A DNA stretch of 64,000 nucleotides from Janthinobacterium sp. BJB426 (GTDB lineage: Bacteria > Pseudomonadota > Gammaproteobacteria > Burkholderiales > Burkholderiaceae_D): NCBI RefSeq assembly GCF_002735705.1, contig NZ_PDZL01000010.1, positions 124,001 through 188,000 on the forward strand, in the 5' to 3' direction. Below, one piece after another: positions 9,360 through 17,460 of the stretch. Each line of letters begins with the position of its first letter. Within the stretch, counting starts at the first letter, position 1. The position numbers were made by a program, and so were the translations under genes. The notes beneath the pieces were generated by a model that saw only the letters and a program-made list of their open reading frames with translations, did not search any database and had not been told where the DNA came from.

Positions 9360-11537
9360 TTAGTTGCCGATGCAGCCGGGTGCGGCGTCGAACGTGCGCA
9401 AGCCAGCGCAAATCAGGTCGACGGGCAGGTTCAGGGCCCAGGCGGCGGCCGCGACGGCCAGCACGCTGTCGACATTGCCGGCCGTGGCTGGTTTCAGCAG
9501 GTCCAGGCACAGCAAGACCGTTTCGATGCCGCCTTCGGCCAGCACGATGTGGTTGCCGCGCACGAATACGGCGCGCTGGCCGGCGGCCAGTTGCGCCGCG
9601 ATGGCTGGCAAGCCGCCGTCCTGCGCATACAGGGTCACCGTGCCGTCGCACAGTTCGGCCAGTTCCAGCACGTGCGCGTTGGCGGCGTTGAGCACGGCCA
9701 CGCCCGTTGGCACCACCACGTCAACCTGGCTGCGCACGGCCTTGTACAGGCCCGCTTCGTCGAGCACGTCGAAATCCTTGACGCTATCGAGGCTGCCCAT
9801 GTCCGTGACGATGCCGATCTGGCACTTGTCGTAGGCCAGGCCTTCGGCCAGGATCATGCGCGGATTGCTCTCGAACAGGGCCGTCTGCACGGTGCGGTTG
9901 AGCAGCAGGCGCTGGCCCGCGTCCCAGTTCACGCAATCGCTGCTGACGACGCGGCGCTGGTCCAGGTACATGCCTTCGCTGCAGACGGCGCCCGTGTGCA
10001 GGCCCGACAGGTTGAGCAGTTTGCACAGCATGCGCACGATCAGGCTGGCGCCGCGCGTGCCCGTCACGCCGATCAGCGGAATGCGGCCCGTTTCCTCGGC
10101 AGCGAACAGGTGGTCGACGATGGCCGCGCCGACAGGGCGGCTCTGGCCCACGCCCGGCTTGATGTGCGCCAGCAGGCCGGGGCTGGCATTGACTTCGATG
10201 ATGGCGCCGCGCTGTTCTTCCAGCGGACGCGTGATGTCGGTGGTGACCAGGTCGATGCCGGCGATATCCAGGCCGACCACGCGCGCGGCCAGCAAGGCCG
10301 CATGCACGACGGACGGATGCACGTCGTCCGTGACGTCGATGGCCACGTTGCCGTTCGGCTGGATCAGCACTTTCTGGCCCGCCTGCGGCACGGACAGGGC
10401 GGTCATGCCCTGGCGCTGCAGTTCCAGCACGATTTCGCCCGATTCGTGCGGCTTGACGGTGCCTAGCGGGAAGTCTTCGCCTTCGCCGCGGCGCGGATCG
10501 GTATTGATCTGCGTGTTGACCAGTTCCAGCACGGTCGAGACGCCATCGCCGTCGACCCACAAGGATTCGCCCTTGGCGGCCGCGATCAGCTTGTTGCCGA
10601 CGACGAGCAGGCGGTGTTCGTCGCCCGTGATGAAGCTTTCCACCAGCACGGCCGAGCTGTCGCCCTTGCGTGCGGCCAGTTCGTAGGCGGCCTTCACGTC
10701 CGCTTCCGTCATCAGGTTCAGCGACACGCCGCGGCCATGATTGCCGTCATACGGCTTGACGACGACGGGCACGCCGATGTCCTGCGCTTCTTCCCAGGCC
10801 GCTTCGGCGCTGCGCACCAGGCTGCCCTCGGGTACGCGCACGCCGCACGATTTGAGCAGGAATTTGGTCAGATCCTTGTCGCTGGCGATGCCTTCGGCGA
10901 TCGCGCTGGTGCGGTCCGTTTCGGCCGTCCATATGCGGCGCTGGGCGGCGCCGTGGCCTAGTTGCACCAGATTGCCGTCGTTCAGGCGCAGCGAAGGGAT
11001 GCGGCGTTCTGTGGCCGCATCGACGATGCTGGCCGTGCTCGGGCCCAGGCAGCGCGAATCGACCATGTCGCGCAGGGGCGCCAGGGCCGCTTCCAGGTCA
11101 TAGGCTTCATCGTTGATGGCGGCCATCAGCAGTGTGCGCGCGGCGGCCAGGGCGGCGCGGCCCACGTGCTCTTCACGCGTGCGGAAAGCCATCTTGTAGA
11201 CGCCGCGCTGGCTGGTCGAGCGCGTCTGGCCGAAGCCCGTGCGCATGCCGGCCAGGTTTTGCAGCTCCAGCACCACGTGTTCGAGGATGTGGGCCGACCA
11301 CGTGCCTTCGCGCAGGCGCTCGAAAAAGCCGCCCCGTTCGCCCACGCCGCAGCGGTGCTCGATCATGCCGGGCAGCCACGCCACCAGGCGCTCGTACAGG
11401 CCGGGCAGGGTATTCGATGGATAGTCTTCCAGTTCGCCGATGTCGACCCAGGCTTCAATCACCGGGCGATAAGTCCAGATGTTGGGGCCGCGCAAGTGGG
11501 TGACGCGGGCAAATTCGATGTTCTTCTTCTTGATCAT
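9360..11537 (-). CDS. Truncated second cyanophycin synthetase homologue (CphA2-like, 725 aa)
   Basis: Full-length paralogue of the neighbouring synthetase through the N-terminal domain (HLRGPNIW near residue 15) and ATP-grasp domain (VVVKPYDGNHGRGV; IEVNASPGLLAH), but the Mur-ligase part is damaged. Its P-loop reads GTRGASLI (493-500) where the neighbour has GTNGKTTT, losing the catalytic Lys and Thr. The protein stops at DAAPGCIGN, just where the neighbour continues into the last Mur domain. It should keep ATP-grasp chemistry but lack ATP-dependent Arg addition. This parallels cyanobacterial CphA2, which polymerises beta-Asp-Arg dipeptides; the same role here is inference. It is the first gene of the operon. 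There is no room downstream for a frameshifted remainder, so the truncation is native. Confidence 0.9.
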   Translation of the reverse strand: MIKKKNIEFARVTHLRGPNIWTYRPVIEAWVDIGELEDYPSNTLPGLYERLVAWLPGMIEHRCGVGERGGFFERLREGTWSAHILEHVVLELQNLAGMRTGFGQTRSTSQRGVYKMAFRTREEHVGRAALAAARTLLMAAINDEAYDLEAALAPLRDMVDSRCLGPSTASIVDAATERRIPSLRLNDGNLVQLGHGAAQRRIWTAETDRTSAIAEGIASDKDLTKFLLKSCGVRVPEGSLVRSAEAAWEEAQDIGVPVVVKPYDGNHGRGVSLNLMTEADVKAAYELAARKGDSSAVLVESFITGDEHRLLVVGNKLIAAAKGESLWVDGDGVSTVLELVNTQINTDPRRGEGEDFPLGTVKPHESGEIVLELQRQGMTALSVPQAGQKVLIQPNGNVAIDVTDDVHPSVVHAALLAARVVGLDIAGIDLVTTDITRPLEEQRGAIIEVNASPGLLAHIKPGVGQSRPVGAAIVDHLFAAEETGRIPLIGVTGTRGASLIVRMLCKLLNLSGLHTGAVCSEGMYLDQRRVVSSDCVNWDAGQRLLLNRTVQTALFESNPRMILAEGLAYDKCQIGIVTDMGSLDSVKDFDVLDEAGLYKAVRSQVDVVVPTGVAVLNAANAHVLELAELCDGTVTLYAQDGGLPAIAAQLAAGQRAVFVRGNHIVLAEGGIETVLLCLDLLKPATAGNVDSVLAVAAAAWALNLPVDLICAGLRTFDAAPGCIGN

Positions 11538-12004
11538 GTAAGTGGTTTCTTGATAACAAGCCAGGCGTCTGGGCGCCAGATACTTTATGTTGGCTCTACA
11601 GAGTCTTTTCAGGCTCGTGCTTGGTTCTTTATCCCGGGTATGCGCAGTGTGCCACTTTTAGCGGCCTCTTGTCGCGTTTGCTTCTCGTATTCTGCTGGTG
11701 TTGTCATTCTAATTGTTACTAATTGTTGCCATACTTGCTATAAAGATACCGACTCTGCTTAAAGCTGGAGCATTTGTGCAACAGCGGGCTGTTGTATACT
11801 TGCTCCGGTACGACGGTCGCCCATTTTTTTGCGCCGTTTTGTCATCATTCCTTACCGGCAGGCATCCATTCGATACAATACAGGAAATTGCCACTGGTGC
11901 ATCCACCTCGCCATCGCGCAGTACACAAACATTGATCGGGCGTCTGCCCCATCCCCCAAATCCCGCCCTGAAGGGCTTGGCCTCGAGCCGGAGTATGCTT
12001 TACG
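11538..12004. promoter_or_regulatory. Divergent intergenic region of the cyanophycin locus
   Basis: This 467-bp gap between the oppositely oriented synthetase and transporter genes is clearly richer in A+T than its flanks. The best plus-strand signal is an extended -10 element TGCTATAAA (11736-11744), giving a leader of about 250 nt before the transporter; a second -10-like TATACT lies at 11795-11800. I found no clear minus-strand promoter and no convincing small gene. The length leaves room for shared regulator sites. Confidence 0.5.
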
Positions 12005-14275
12005 ATGACAACTGAACTGAGTGTTCCTGCAACAACTATTCCCCTCACATCGCTGCCTGAACACTGGCTGGCGGAAGTGGAGAGCAACCTTTCTCCAGGG
12101 GAGAACGTTTTAAGTAGCGTTGAGGTTGACCTCGATGCGCGATTACGTTTCACAAAAGGCATAATAGTTGTCACCGAGAAGCGTTTACTGGCCCGTTCGC
12201 CGGGCGACACGGCCTGGAAAAGCTGGTCTTTCCGCCACGGATTGCGCCTGACGCACCACGACCACGCCGGCGTCGGCCACCTGGAACTGTTCGACGACCA
12301 CGGCCGCCTGGCCTCGTGGCGTTTTACCCTGGGCCAGAATCTGCATGCGATCCGCGTGCTGGAACAGTTCGTCGAGCGCCTCGACAGTCACCTGACGGGC
12401 CAGCCCGTGCTGGAAGCGGAGCAGGAAGTGTGTCCAAGCTGCAAGGCGCCTTTGGCGCCGGAGCAGGAAGAGTGCCCGATCTGCGCCAAGGTGCTGCACA
12501 CGCCGCCATCGACGTGGACCCTGTTCCGCCTGTGGCGCTTCGCCCACCCTTACCGCGGCCAGCTGGCCCTGGGCTTCATGCTGATGCTGCTGAGCACCGC
12601 CGCGCACATGATTCCGCCCTACCTGACGGCGCCGCTGATGGACAATGTGCTGATCCCGTATCAGAACGGCAAGCACATCGACCCATGGCTGGTGGTGTAC
12701 TACATGAGCGGCTTGCTCGGTTCGGCCCTGCTGGCCTGGCTGCTGGGCTGGGGCAAGACGTATGTGCTGGCCCTGGTATCCGAACGCATGGGCGCCGACT
12801 TGCGCTCGGCGACGTATGAACATCTGATGAAGTTGTCGCTGGAATTTTTCGGCGGCAAGCGCACGGGCGACCTGATGGCGCGCATCGGCAGCGGCAGCGA
12901 CCGCATCTGCGTCTTCCTCTCGCTGCATTTGCTCGATTTCGCTTCCGACGTGCTGATGATCATCATGACGGGCGTGATCCTGTGGTCGATGAACCCGTGG
13001 CTGGCCATCATGACCTTGGCGCCGCTGCCCTTCATCGCCTGGATGATCCACCTGGTGCGCGATCGCTTGCGCACGGGCTTTGAAAAGATCGACCGCGTGT
13101 GGAGCGAAGTGACCAACGTGTTGGCCGATACGATTCCCGGCATCCGCGTGGTGAAGGCGTTTGCGCAGGAAAAACGCGAAGCGGCCCGCTTCCGCGACGC
13201 CAACGCGCACAACCTTGCCGTCAACGACAAATTGAACAAGGTCTGGTCGCTGTTCTCGCCCACCGTCTCCTTCCTGACGGAGATGGGCTTGCTGGTCATC
13301 TGGTGCTTCGGCATCTGGCAGCTGTCGCGCGGCGAAATCACCGTCGGCGTGCTGACCGCCTTCATCGCCTACAGCACGCGTTTCTATGGCCGCCTCGACT
13401 CGATGAGCCGCATCGTCTCCGTGACGCAGAAATCGGCATCGGCCGCCAAGCGCATCTTCGACATCCTCGACCACGTGTCGAGCGTGCCGGAACCGGCGCA
13501 ACCGGTGAAGCTGGACAAGATCGAAGGACGCATCGACCTGCGCGAAGTCGGCTTCCGCTATGGCAACCGCGCCGTCAACCGCGGCATCACCCTGAACATC
13601 AAGGCGGGCGAAATGATCGGCCTGGTGGGCCACAGCGGTTCGGGCAAGAGTACCCTGGTCAATCTGATCTGCCGTTTCTATGACGTGTCGGAAGGCGCGA
13701 TCCTGCTCGACGGCGTCGACATCCGTTCGTTCGCCGTGTCCGACTACCGCCGCAATATCGGCCTGGTGCTGCAGGAGCCATTCCTGTTCTTCGGCACCAT
13801 CGCGGAAAATATCGCCTACGGCAAGCCGCACGCGACGCGCCAGGACATCATCGCCGCTGCGCGCGCCGCGCATGCCCACGAATTCATCCTGCGCCTGCCG
13901 CAAGGCTACGATTCGATGGTGGGCGAGCGTGGCCAGGGCTTGTCGGGTGGCGAACGCCAGCGCATCTCGATTGCCCGCGCGCTCTTGATCGACCCGCGCA
14001 TCCTGATCATGGATGAAGCGACATCGTCGGTCGACTCGGAAACGGAAAAAGAAATCCAGAAGGCGCTGGACAACCTGGTGCAGGGCCGCACGACGATCGC
14101 CATCGCGCACAGGCTGTCGACCCTGCACCGCGCCGACCGCCTGGTGGTGCTGGACCGCGGCCAGGTCGTCGAAGTGGGCAGTCACGATGAACTGATGGCG
14201 AAAGAGGGCGCCTATTTCCGCCTCTACGAAGCACAGGCGCGCAACAACGAACTCGCCCTGGATGACAAGGAATAA
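12005..14275 (+). CDS. Cyanophycin-associated ABC exporter with zinc ribbon (756 aa)
   Basis: Homodimeric type ABC half-transporter (transmembrane and ATPase domains fused). Residues 1-130 form a soluble domain resembling a PH-like beta fold (GIIVVTEKRLLAR). A zinc-ribbon-like motif follows, with Cys143/Cys146 and Cys157/Cys160. Six predicted membrane helices lie at about 185-460, then the ATPase with Walker A GHSGSGKST (from 542), signature LSGGERQR (from 646), Walker B LIMDEATSS and the His-loop IAHRLST. It ends 2 bases before the DUF1854 gene and is divergent from the cyanophycin synthetases; this pairing recurs in Burkholderiales and is annotated there as cyanophycin-associated. The substrate is unknown. 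The ATG has GGAG about 10 bases upstream. Confidence 0.9.
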   Translation: MTTELSVPATTIPLTSLPEHWLAEVESNLSPGENVLSSVEVDLDARLRFTKGIIVVTEKRLLARSPGDTAWKSWSFRHGLRLTHHDHAGVGHLELFDDHGRLASWRFTLGQNLHAIRVLEQFVERLDSHLTGQPVLEAEQEVCPSCKAPLAPEQEECPICAKVLHTPPSTWTLFRLWRFAHPYRGQLALGFMLMLLSTAAHMIPPYLTAPLMDNVLIPYQNGKHIDPWLVVYYMSGLLGSALLAWLLGWGKTYVLALVSERMGADLRSATYEHLMKLSLEFFGGKRTGDLMARIGSGSDRICVFLSLHLLDFASDVLMIIMTGVILWSMNPWLAIMTLAPLPFIAWMIHLVRDRLRTGFEKIDRVWSEVTNVLADTIPGIRVVKAFAQEKREAARFRDANAHNLAVNDKLNKVWSLFSPTVSFLTEMGLLVIWCFGIWQLSRGEITVGVLTAFIAYSTRFYGRLDSMSRIVSVTQKSASAAKRIFDILDHVSSVPEPAQPVKLDKIEGRIDLREVGFRYGNRAVNRGITLNIKAGEMIGLVGHSGSGKSTLVNLICRFYDVSEGAILLDGVDIRSFAVSDYRRNIGLVLQEPFLFFGTIAENIAYGKPHATRQDIIAAARAAHAHEFILRLPQGYDSMVGERGQGLSGGERQRISIARALLIDPRILIMDEATSSVDSETEKEIQKALDNLVQGRTTIAIAHRLSTLHRADRLVVLDRGQVVEVGSHDELMAKEGAYFRLYEAQARNNELALDDKE

Positions 14276-14277
14276 GC

Positions 14278-14748
14278 ATGGCCAGTACAACTTTTACATT
14301 AAGCCGCGACACCTTCGGCAAGCTGGTGATGACGGACGCGGACGGCCAGGTCTTTGAAGGCGTGGCGCCCGTGCGCGCCTTTCCCATCCAGTCGCCGGAC
14401 GAAGGCATTTCGCTGGTGCTGGGCAATGGCAAGGAAGTGGCGTGGATCGACCATATCGACGCCTTGCCGGAGCCGGCGCGCAGCCTGCTGCAGGAAGAGC
14501 TGGAAGGGCGCGAATTCATGCCCGAGATCGCGCGCGTGAAAAGCGTTTCCAGCTTCGCCACGCCATGCACCTGGCATGTCGACACGGACCGGGGCGAGAC
14601 GCAATTCGTGCTGAAGGGCGAGGAAGACATCCGCCGCATCGGCGCCGCGTCGCTCTTGATCGCCGATAACCACGGCATTCACTTTTTGATCCGCGACATG
14701 TTCAATATCGACAAGACGACGCGGAAGATCCTTGACCGCTTCCTGTAA
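14278..14748 (+). CDS. DUF1854 protein, cyanophycin-associated (156 aa)
   Basis: Small soluble protein matching the DUF1854 family: it opens with a short beta-rich segment, contains GVAPVRAFPIQSPDEGISLV (about 28-47), WIDHIDALP and a C-terminal IRDMFNIDKTTRKILDRFL. There is no signal peptide, membrane segment or catalytic motif that I can name. It begins 2 bases after the transporter stop, so the two are almost certainly translated from one message, and it probably acts with that transporter. Its molecular function is not established; a link to cyanophycin metabolism rests on gene neighbourhood. Confidence 0.85.
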   Translation: MASTTFTLSRDTFGKLVMTDADGQVFEGVAPVRAFPIQSPDEGISLVLGNGKEVAWIDHIDALPEPARSLLQEELEGREFMPEIARVKSVSSFATPCTWHVDTDRGETQFVLKGEEDIRRIGAASLLIADNHGIHFLIRDMFNIDKTTRKILDRFL

Positions 14749-14784
14749 GGAACACCCTGGAATGCGGTGCTGTGCCGCCGTCCA

Positions 14785-14818
14785 TGCCGTTCAGCTTGCG
14801 CTGGGCGGCATTTTTTTT
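14785..14818 (+). terminator. Intrinsic terminator after the DUF1854 gene
   Basis: An 11-bp stem with G-T pairs (14785-14795 with 14800-14810) and 4-nt loop is followed by eight T (14811-14818). It closes the transporter-DUF1854 operon. Confidence 0.85.
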
Positions 14819-14833
14819 GGCCTTGTGCTCCCC

Positions 14834-14861
14834 TTGCTTGTTGCCTCATTTGAGCTATACT
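14834..14861 (+). promoter_or_regulatory. Candidate promoter of the RES/Xre toxin-antitoxin operon
   Basis: TTGCTT (14834-14839) and TATACT (14856-14861) are separated by 16 bp and lie immediately downstream of the preceding terminator, about 20 bases before the antitoxin start. The -10 match is 5 of 6; the -35 match is weak. Confidence 0.5.
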
Positions 14862-14882
14862 GCCGTCTGAAAGGAGGTGGCT

Positions 14883-15359
14883 ATGGAACGACACATTGAT
14901 GCTCCTGTCCCGGCTCAGCAAGCGAGGACGCTGTACGAAGGCATGGCGCTGTACGGCTTTGATACTGATGCGCGCATTGCGCTGATACGGCGGGGCATTC
15001 CAGCCTCGACGATCAGCCGCCTGTCCGCGCGCATGGGCATGAGCAAGGAATTCCTGTTGTCCAGCCTGGGGCTGTCGCGCGCCACCATCAGCCGCAAGGA
15101 AAAAGACGCCAGCTTGCTGTCGAAGGATGAATCGGAGCGCGTGCTGGGGATTGAAACCCTGATTGGCATGGTGCAGGCGATGGTCGAACAATCGGGCGAT
15201 CCCGCCGGTTTTGACGCGGCGCGCTGGGTTTCCGATTGGCTGAGCAAACCGCTGCCTGCGCTGGCGGGTGCCACGCCGGCCAGTTATATGGATACCTTCG
15301 AGGGGCAAAAATTGGTGGCGGAATTGCTGTCCATGACGCAGAGCGGGGCTTATGCATGA
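14883..15359 (+). CDS. Xre/MbcA/ParS-type antitoxin (158 aa)
   Basis: Antitoxin of a type II RES/Xre module. It contains an N-terminal Xre-like helix-turn-helix (IPASTISRLSARMGMSKEFLLSSLGLSRATISRK, read in two overlapping helices about 40-73) and the C-terminal DUF2384 region (FDAARWVSDWLSKPLPAL) that normally covers the toxin active site. The start is the ATG at 14883, because AGGAGG (14872-14877) sits 5 bases before it; the in-frame GTG at 14877 lies inside that ribosome-binding site. The toxin gene overlaps its stop by four bases (ATGA), as usual for this family. The antitoxin, alone or with the toxin, probably represses its own promoter. Confidence 0.9.
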   Translation: MERHIDAPVPAQQARTLYEGMALYGFDTDARIALIRRGIPASTISRLSARMGMSKEFLLSSLGLSRATISRKEKDASLLSKDESERVLGIETLIGMVQAMVEQSGDPAGFDAARWVSDWLSKPLPALAGATPASYMDTFEGQKLVAELLSMTQSGAYA

Positions 15360-15826
15360 ATGTGCTCTGGCGTATTGCCGTCGAGACGCCAGCTTATGCC
15401 GCCAGTGACCTGAGCGGCACCGGCGCCAGGATCACGGGTGGCCGCTGGAACAGCAAGGGCGCGCCCGTCGTGTATTGCTCGACGAGTATCGCCCTGGCCA
15501 CCCTGGAAACCGTGCATTACCTGCGGGGTGGGGCCTTGCCATTCAACCGTTACCTGGTGCGTATCGCCATTCCCGATGTCGTGTGGAATGCGCGCCAGGT
15601 CCTCGATCCATTTCCCAGCGGCTGGGACGCCATACCGGCCGGCCTGTCGGGCAAGCGGGCTGGCGATGGTTGGATTGCAGCGGGAAAATCCGCCTTGCTG
15701 CTGGTGCCTTCCGTGATCGTGCCCGACGAATACAATGTCCTGCTCAACCCCCGCCATGCCGATGCCGCGGCGGTCACTGCCAGCACCGTCCGGCGGTGGA
15801 GCTACGATCCCCGGTTTTTCCCCTGA
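15356..15826 (+). CDS. RES-domain toxin (156 aa)
   Basis: RES toxins lower cellular NAD+ by NAD+ phosphorolysis or hydrolysis, stopping growth until the antitoxin neutralises them. The protein begins with the family motif LWRI and carries GGRWNSKG with Arg30, Tyr40 (PVVYCS) and Glu51 (ATLETVHYL), the conserved active-site residues. DEYNVLLNPRH and the C-terminal YDPRF are also typical. Length (156) is normal. I chose the ATG overlapping the antitoxin stop rather than a longer in-frame start, because it gives the standard N-terminus and translational coupling. Confidence 0.92.
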   Translation: MNVLWRIAVETPAYAASDLSGTGARITGGRWNSKGAPVVYCSTSIALATLETVHYLRGGALPFNRYLVRIAIPDVVWNARQVLDPFPSGWDAIPAGLSGKRAGDGWIAAGKSALLLVPSVIVPDEYNVLLNPRHADAAAVTASTVRRWSYDPRFFP

Positions 15827-15833
15827 CGCTCGC

Positions 15834-17348
15834 TTACTGAAACGCCACTTCCGCAAAGCTGCGCAATTTTCGGCTGTGCAGCCGGTCCACGCCCTGGCGG
15901 CGCAGCAATTCCACGGCGCGGATGCCGATGCGCAGATGCTGGTCGACCCGTTCGCGGTAGAAGTGGTTGGCCATGCCGGGCAGCTTGATTTCGCCGTGCA
16001 GCGGCTTGTCGCTGACGCACAGCAGGGTGCCGTAGGGGACGCGGAAACGGAAGCCGTTGGCGGCGATCGTCGCGCTTTCCATGTCCAGCGCGATGGCGCG
16101 GCTCTGGCTGAAGCGGCGCTCCGGCGTACGCTGCGGCAGCAGTTCCCAGTTGCGGTTGTCGGTGCTGGCCACGGTCCCCGTGCGCATGATGTGTTTCAGA
16201 TCATGTCCCGTCAACTGGGTGATTTCCGCCACGGCCGTTTGCAGCGCCTGCTGGATTTCCGCCAGCGGCGGGATCGGCACCCACAGCGGCAAGTCTTCGT
16301 CGAGCACGTGGTCTTCGCGCACATACGCATGCGCCAGCACGTAGTCGCCCAGGCTTTGCGTGGTGCGCAAGCCGGCGCAATGACCGAGCATCAGCCAGGC
16401 ATGCGGACGCAGCACGGCGATATGGTCGGTGATGGTTTTCGCGTTGGCGGGACCGACGCCGATATTGACCATGGTGATGCCGCTGCCATCCGCGCGCAGC
16501 AAATGGTAGGCGGGCATCTGCGGCAGGCGCGGCGGCGCGGCGCCCAGCGCATCCTCGCTCTCGACCGTCTGGCCGACCCGGCGCGTGACCACGTTGCCCG
16601 GTTCGACAAAGGCGACGTAGCCATCGTCGTCCGAGGGCGCGGCCGCATCGGGCGCGCGGTCCATCATGGCGTGGCCCAGGCGGATGAATTCGTCGATGTA
16701 GAACTGGTAATTGGTGAACAGCACGAAGTTCTGGAAGTGCTGCGGCGACGTGCCGCTGTAGTGGCGCAGGCGCTGCAGCGAGTAATCGACGCGCGGGCCC
16801 GTGAACAGCGACAGCGGCTGCGCTTCGCCGTGCGCCGGTTCGTGCGTGCCGTTGGCGATGCCGTCGTCCATGGCCGACAGGTCGGGCAGGTCGAACAGGT
16901 CGCGCATGGCCAGGCGGCGGCCCGCATCCATATTGCCTTCGATATGGTCATGCTCGGCGAACGAGAAATGCACGGGAATGGGCTGGGCGCTGACGCCCAC
17001 TTCCAGGTGCACCTTCTGGCCGCTGTTATGGTTTTTCAGCAGCAGGGTGAATTGATCGAGGTAATAGTCGCCGAACAGGTCGGGGCGCGTCAAGGTGGTT
17101 TCAAACACGCCGGGGCCGGCGACAAAACCATAGGCCAGCGGCGAGTCGGCGCGCGCCACGGTGTCGGTCTGGATGCGCACGAAGGGGTAGCAGGCGCGCA
17201 CGCGCTCGTGCATGTCTTCGCCGGCGACAAAGCGCTGCAGCGCATCGCGCAAGTGTTCGATGCTGCTGCGGTAAATGGCTTGTACTTGTTCCAGCGCCAG
17301 GCGTGGATCGTCGAAGCGGGAGGAGGCGATGAAGGGGGGCGTAAGCAA
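15834..17348 (-). CDS. amn: AMP nucleosidase (about 504 aa)
   Basis: Hydrolyses AMP to adenine and ribose 5-phosphate, so it sets the AMP pool and purine salvage. The N-terminal domain contains RFDDPRLALEQVQAIY and YPFVRIQTD. The C-terminal nucleoside-phosphorylase-like domain shows VNIGVGPANAKTITDH and MLGHCAGLR, then ALDMESATIAANGFRFRVPYGTLLCVSDKPLHGEIK with the catalytic-region Asp. I place the start at a TTG (17348) because GGAGA lies 6 bases upstream on the minus strand and the product then starts LLTPPFIAS; a longer frame reaches 17414 without a ribosome-binding site. Length is close to the E. coli enzyme (484). It is convergent with the RES toxin and divergent from tetR. Confidence 0.93.
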   Translation of the reverse strand: MLTPPFIASSRFDDPRLALEQVQAIYRSSIEHLRDALQRFVAGEDMHERVRACYPFVRIQTDTVARADSPLAYGFVAGPGVFETTLTRPDLFGDYYLDQFTLLLKNHNSGQKVHLEVGVSAQPIPVHFSFAEHDHIEGNMDAGRRLAMRDLFDLPDLSAMDDGIANGTHEPAHGEAQPLSLFTGPRVDYSLQRLRHYSGTSPQHFQNFVLFTNYQFYIDEFIRLGHAMMDRAPDAAAPSDDDGYVAFVEPGNVVTRRVGQTVESEDALGAAPPRLPQMPAYHLLRADGSGITMVNIGVGPANAKTITDHIAVLRPHAWLMLGHCAGLRTTQSLGDYVLAHAYVREDHVLDEDLPLWVPIPPLAEIQQALQTAVAEITQLTGHDLKHIMRTGTVASTDNRNWELLPQRTPERRFSQSRAIALDMESATIAANGFRFRVPYGTLLCVSDKPLHGEIKLPGMANHFYRERVDQHLRIGIRAVELLRRQGVDRLHSRKLRSFAEVAFQ

Positions 17349-17424
17349 GCGGATTCTCCTTTGGCGGTTCGTGCATACCATTGTAAGGCAGCGGGGCAAC
17401 TCTTGTCGGCGCATCTGGGGCCGC

Positions 17425-17460
17425 TTGACGGATTCAAATAGAATCTGTATTCTATTTGAA
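17425..17460 (+). promoter_or_regulatory. Operator-embedded promoter of tetR, predicted leaderless
   Basis: A perfect palindrome with 12-bp arms (17433-17444 and 17449-17460) and a 4-bp centre ends on the A of the tetR start codon. A -35 TTGACG (17425-17430) and a -10 TATTCT (17448-17453) are spaced 17 bp, which predicts transcription starting at about 17460, the first base of the ATG. There is no Shine-Dalgarno sequence. Repressor binding would cover the -10 and start site. The palindrome lies 112 bp from the divergent AMP nucleosidase start and could also affect that gene. Confidence 0.7.

Noticed and set aside
11713..12015. 100-codon frame in the cyanophycin promoter region
   Set aside because: Overlaps the transporter start, lacks a ribosome-binding site, and covers an AT-rich promoter region.
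12185..14290. Long minus-strand frame opposite the ABC transporter
   Set aside because: The plus-strand frame contains all ABC motifs; the antisense product is Gln/His/Arg-rich without motifs.
14877..14882. GTG at 14877 as the antitoxin start
   Set aside because: It lies inside the AGGAGG ribosome-binding site that serves the ATG at 14883.
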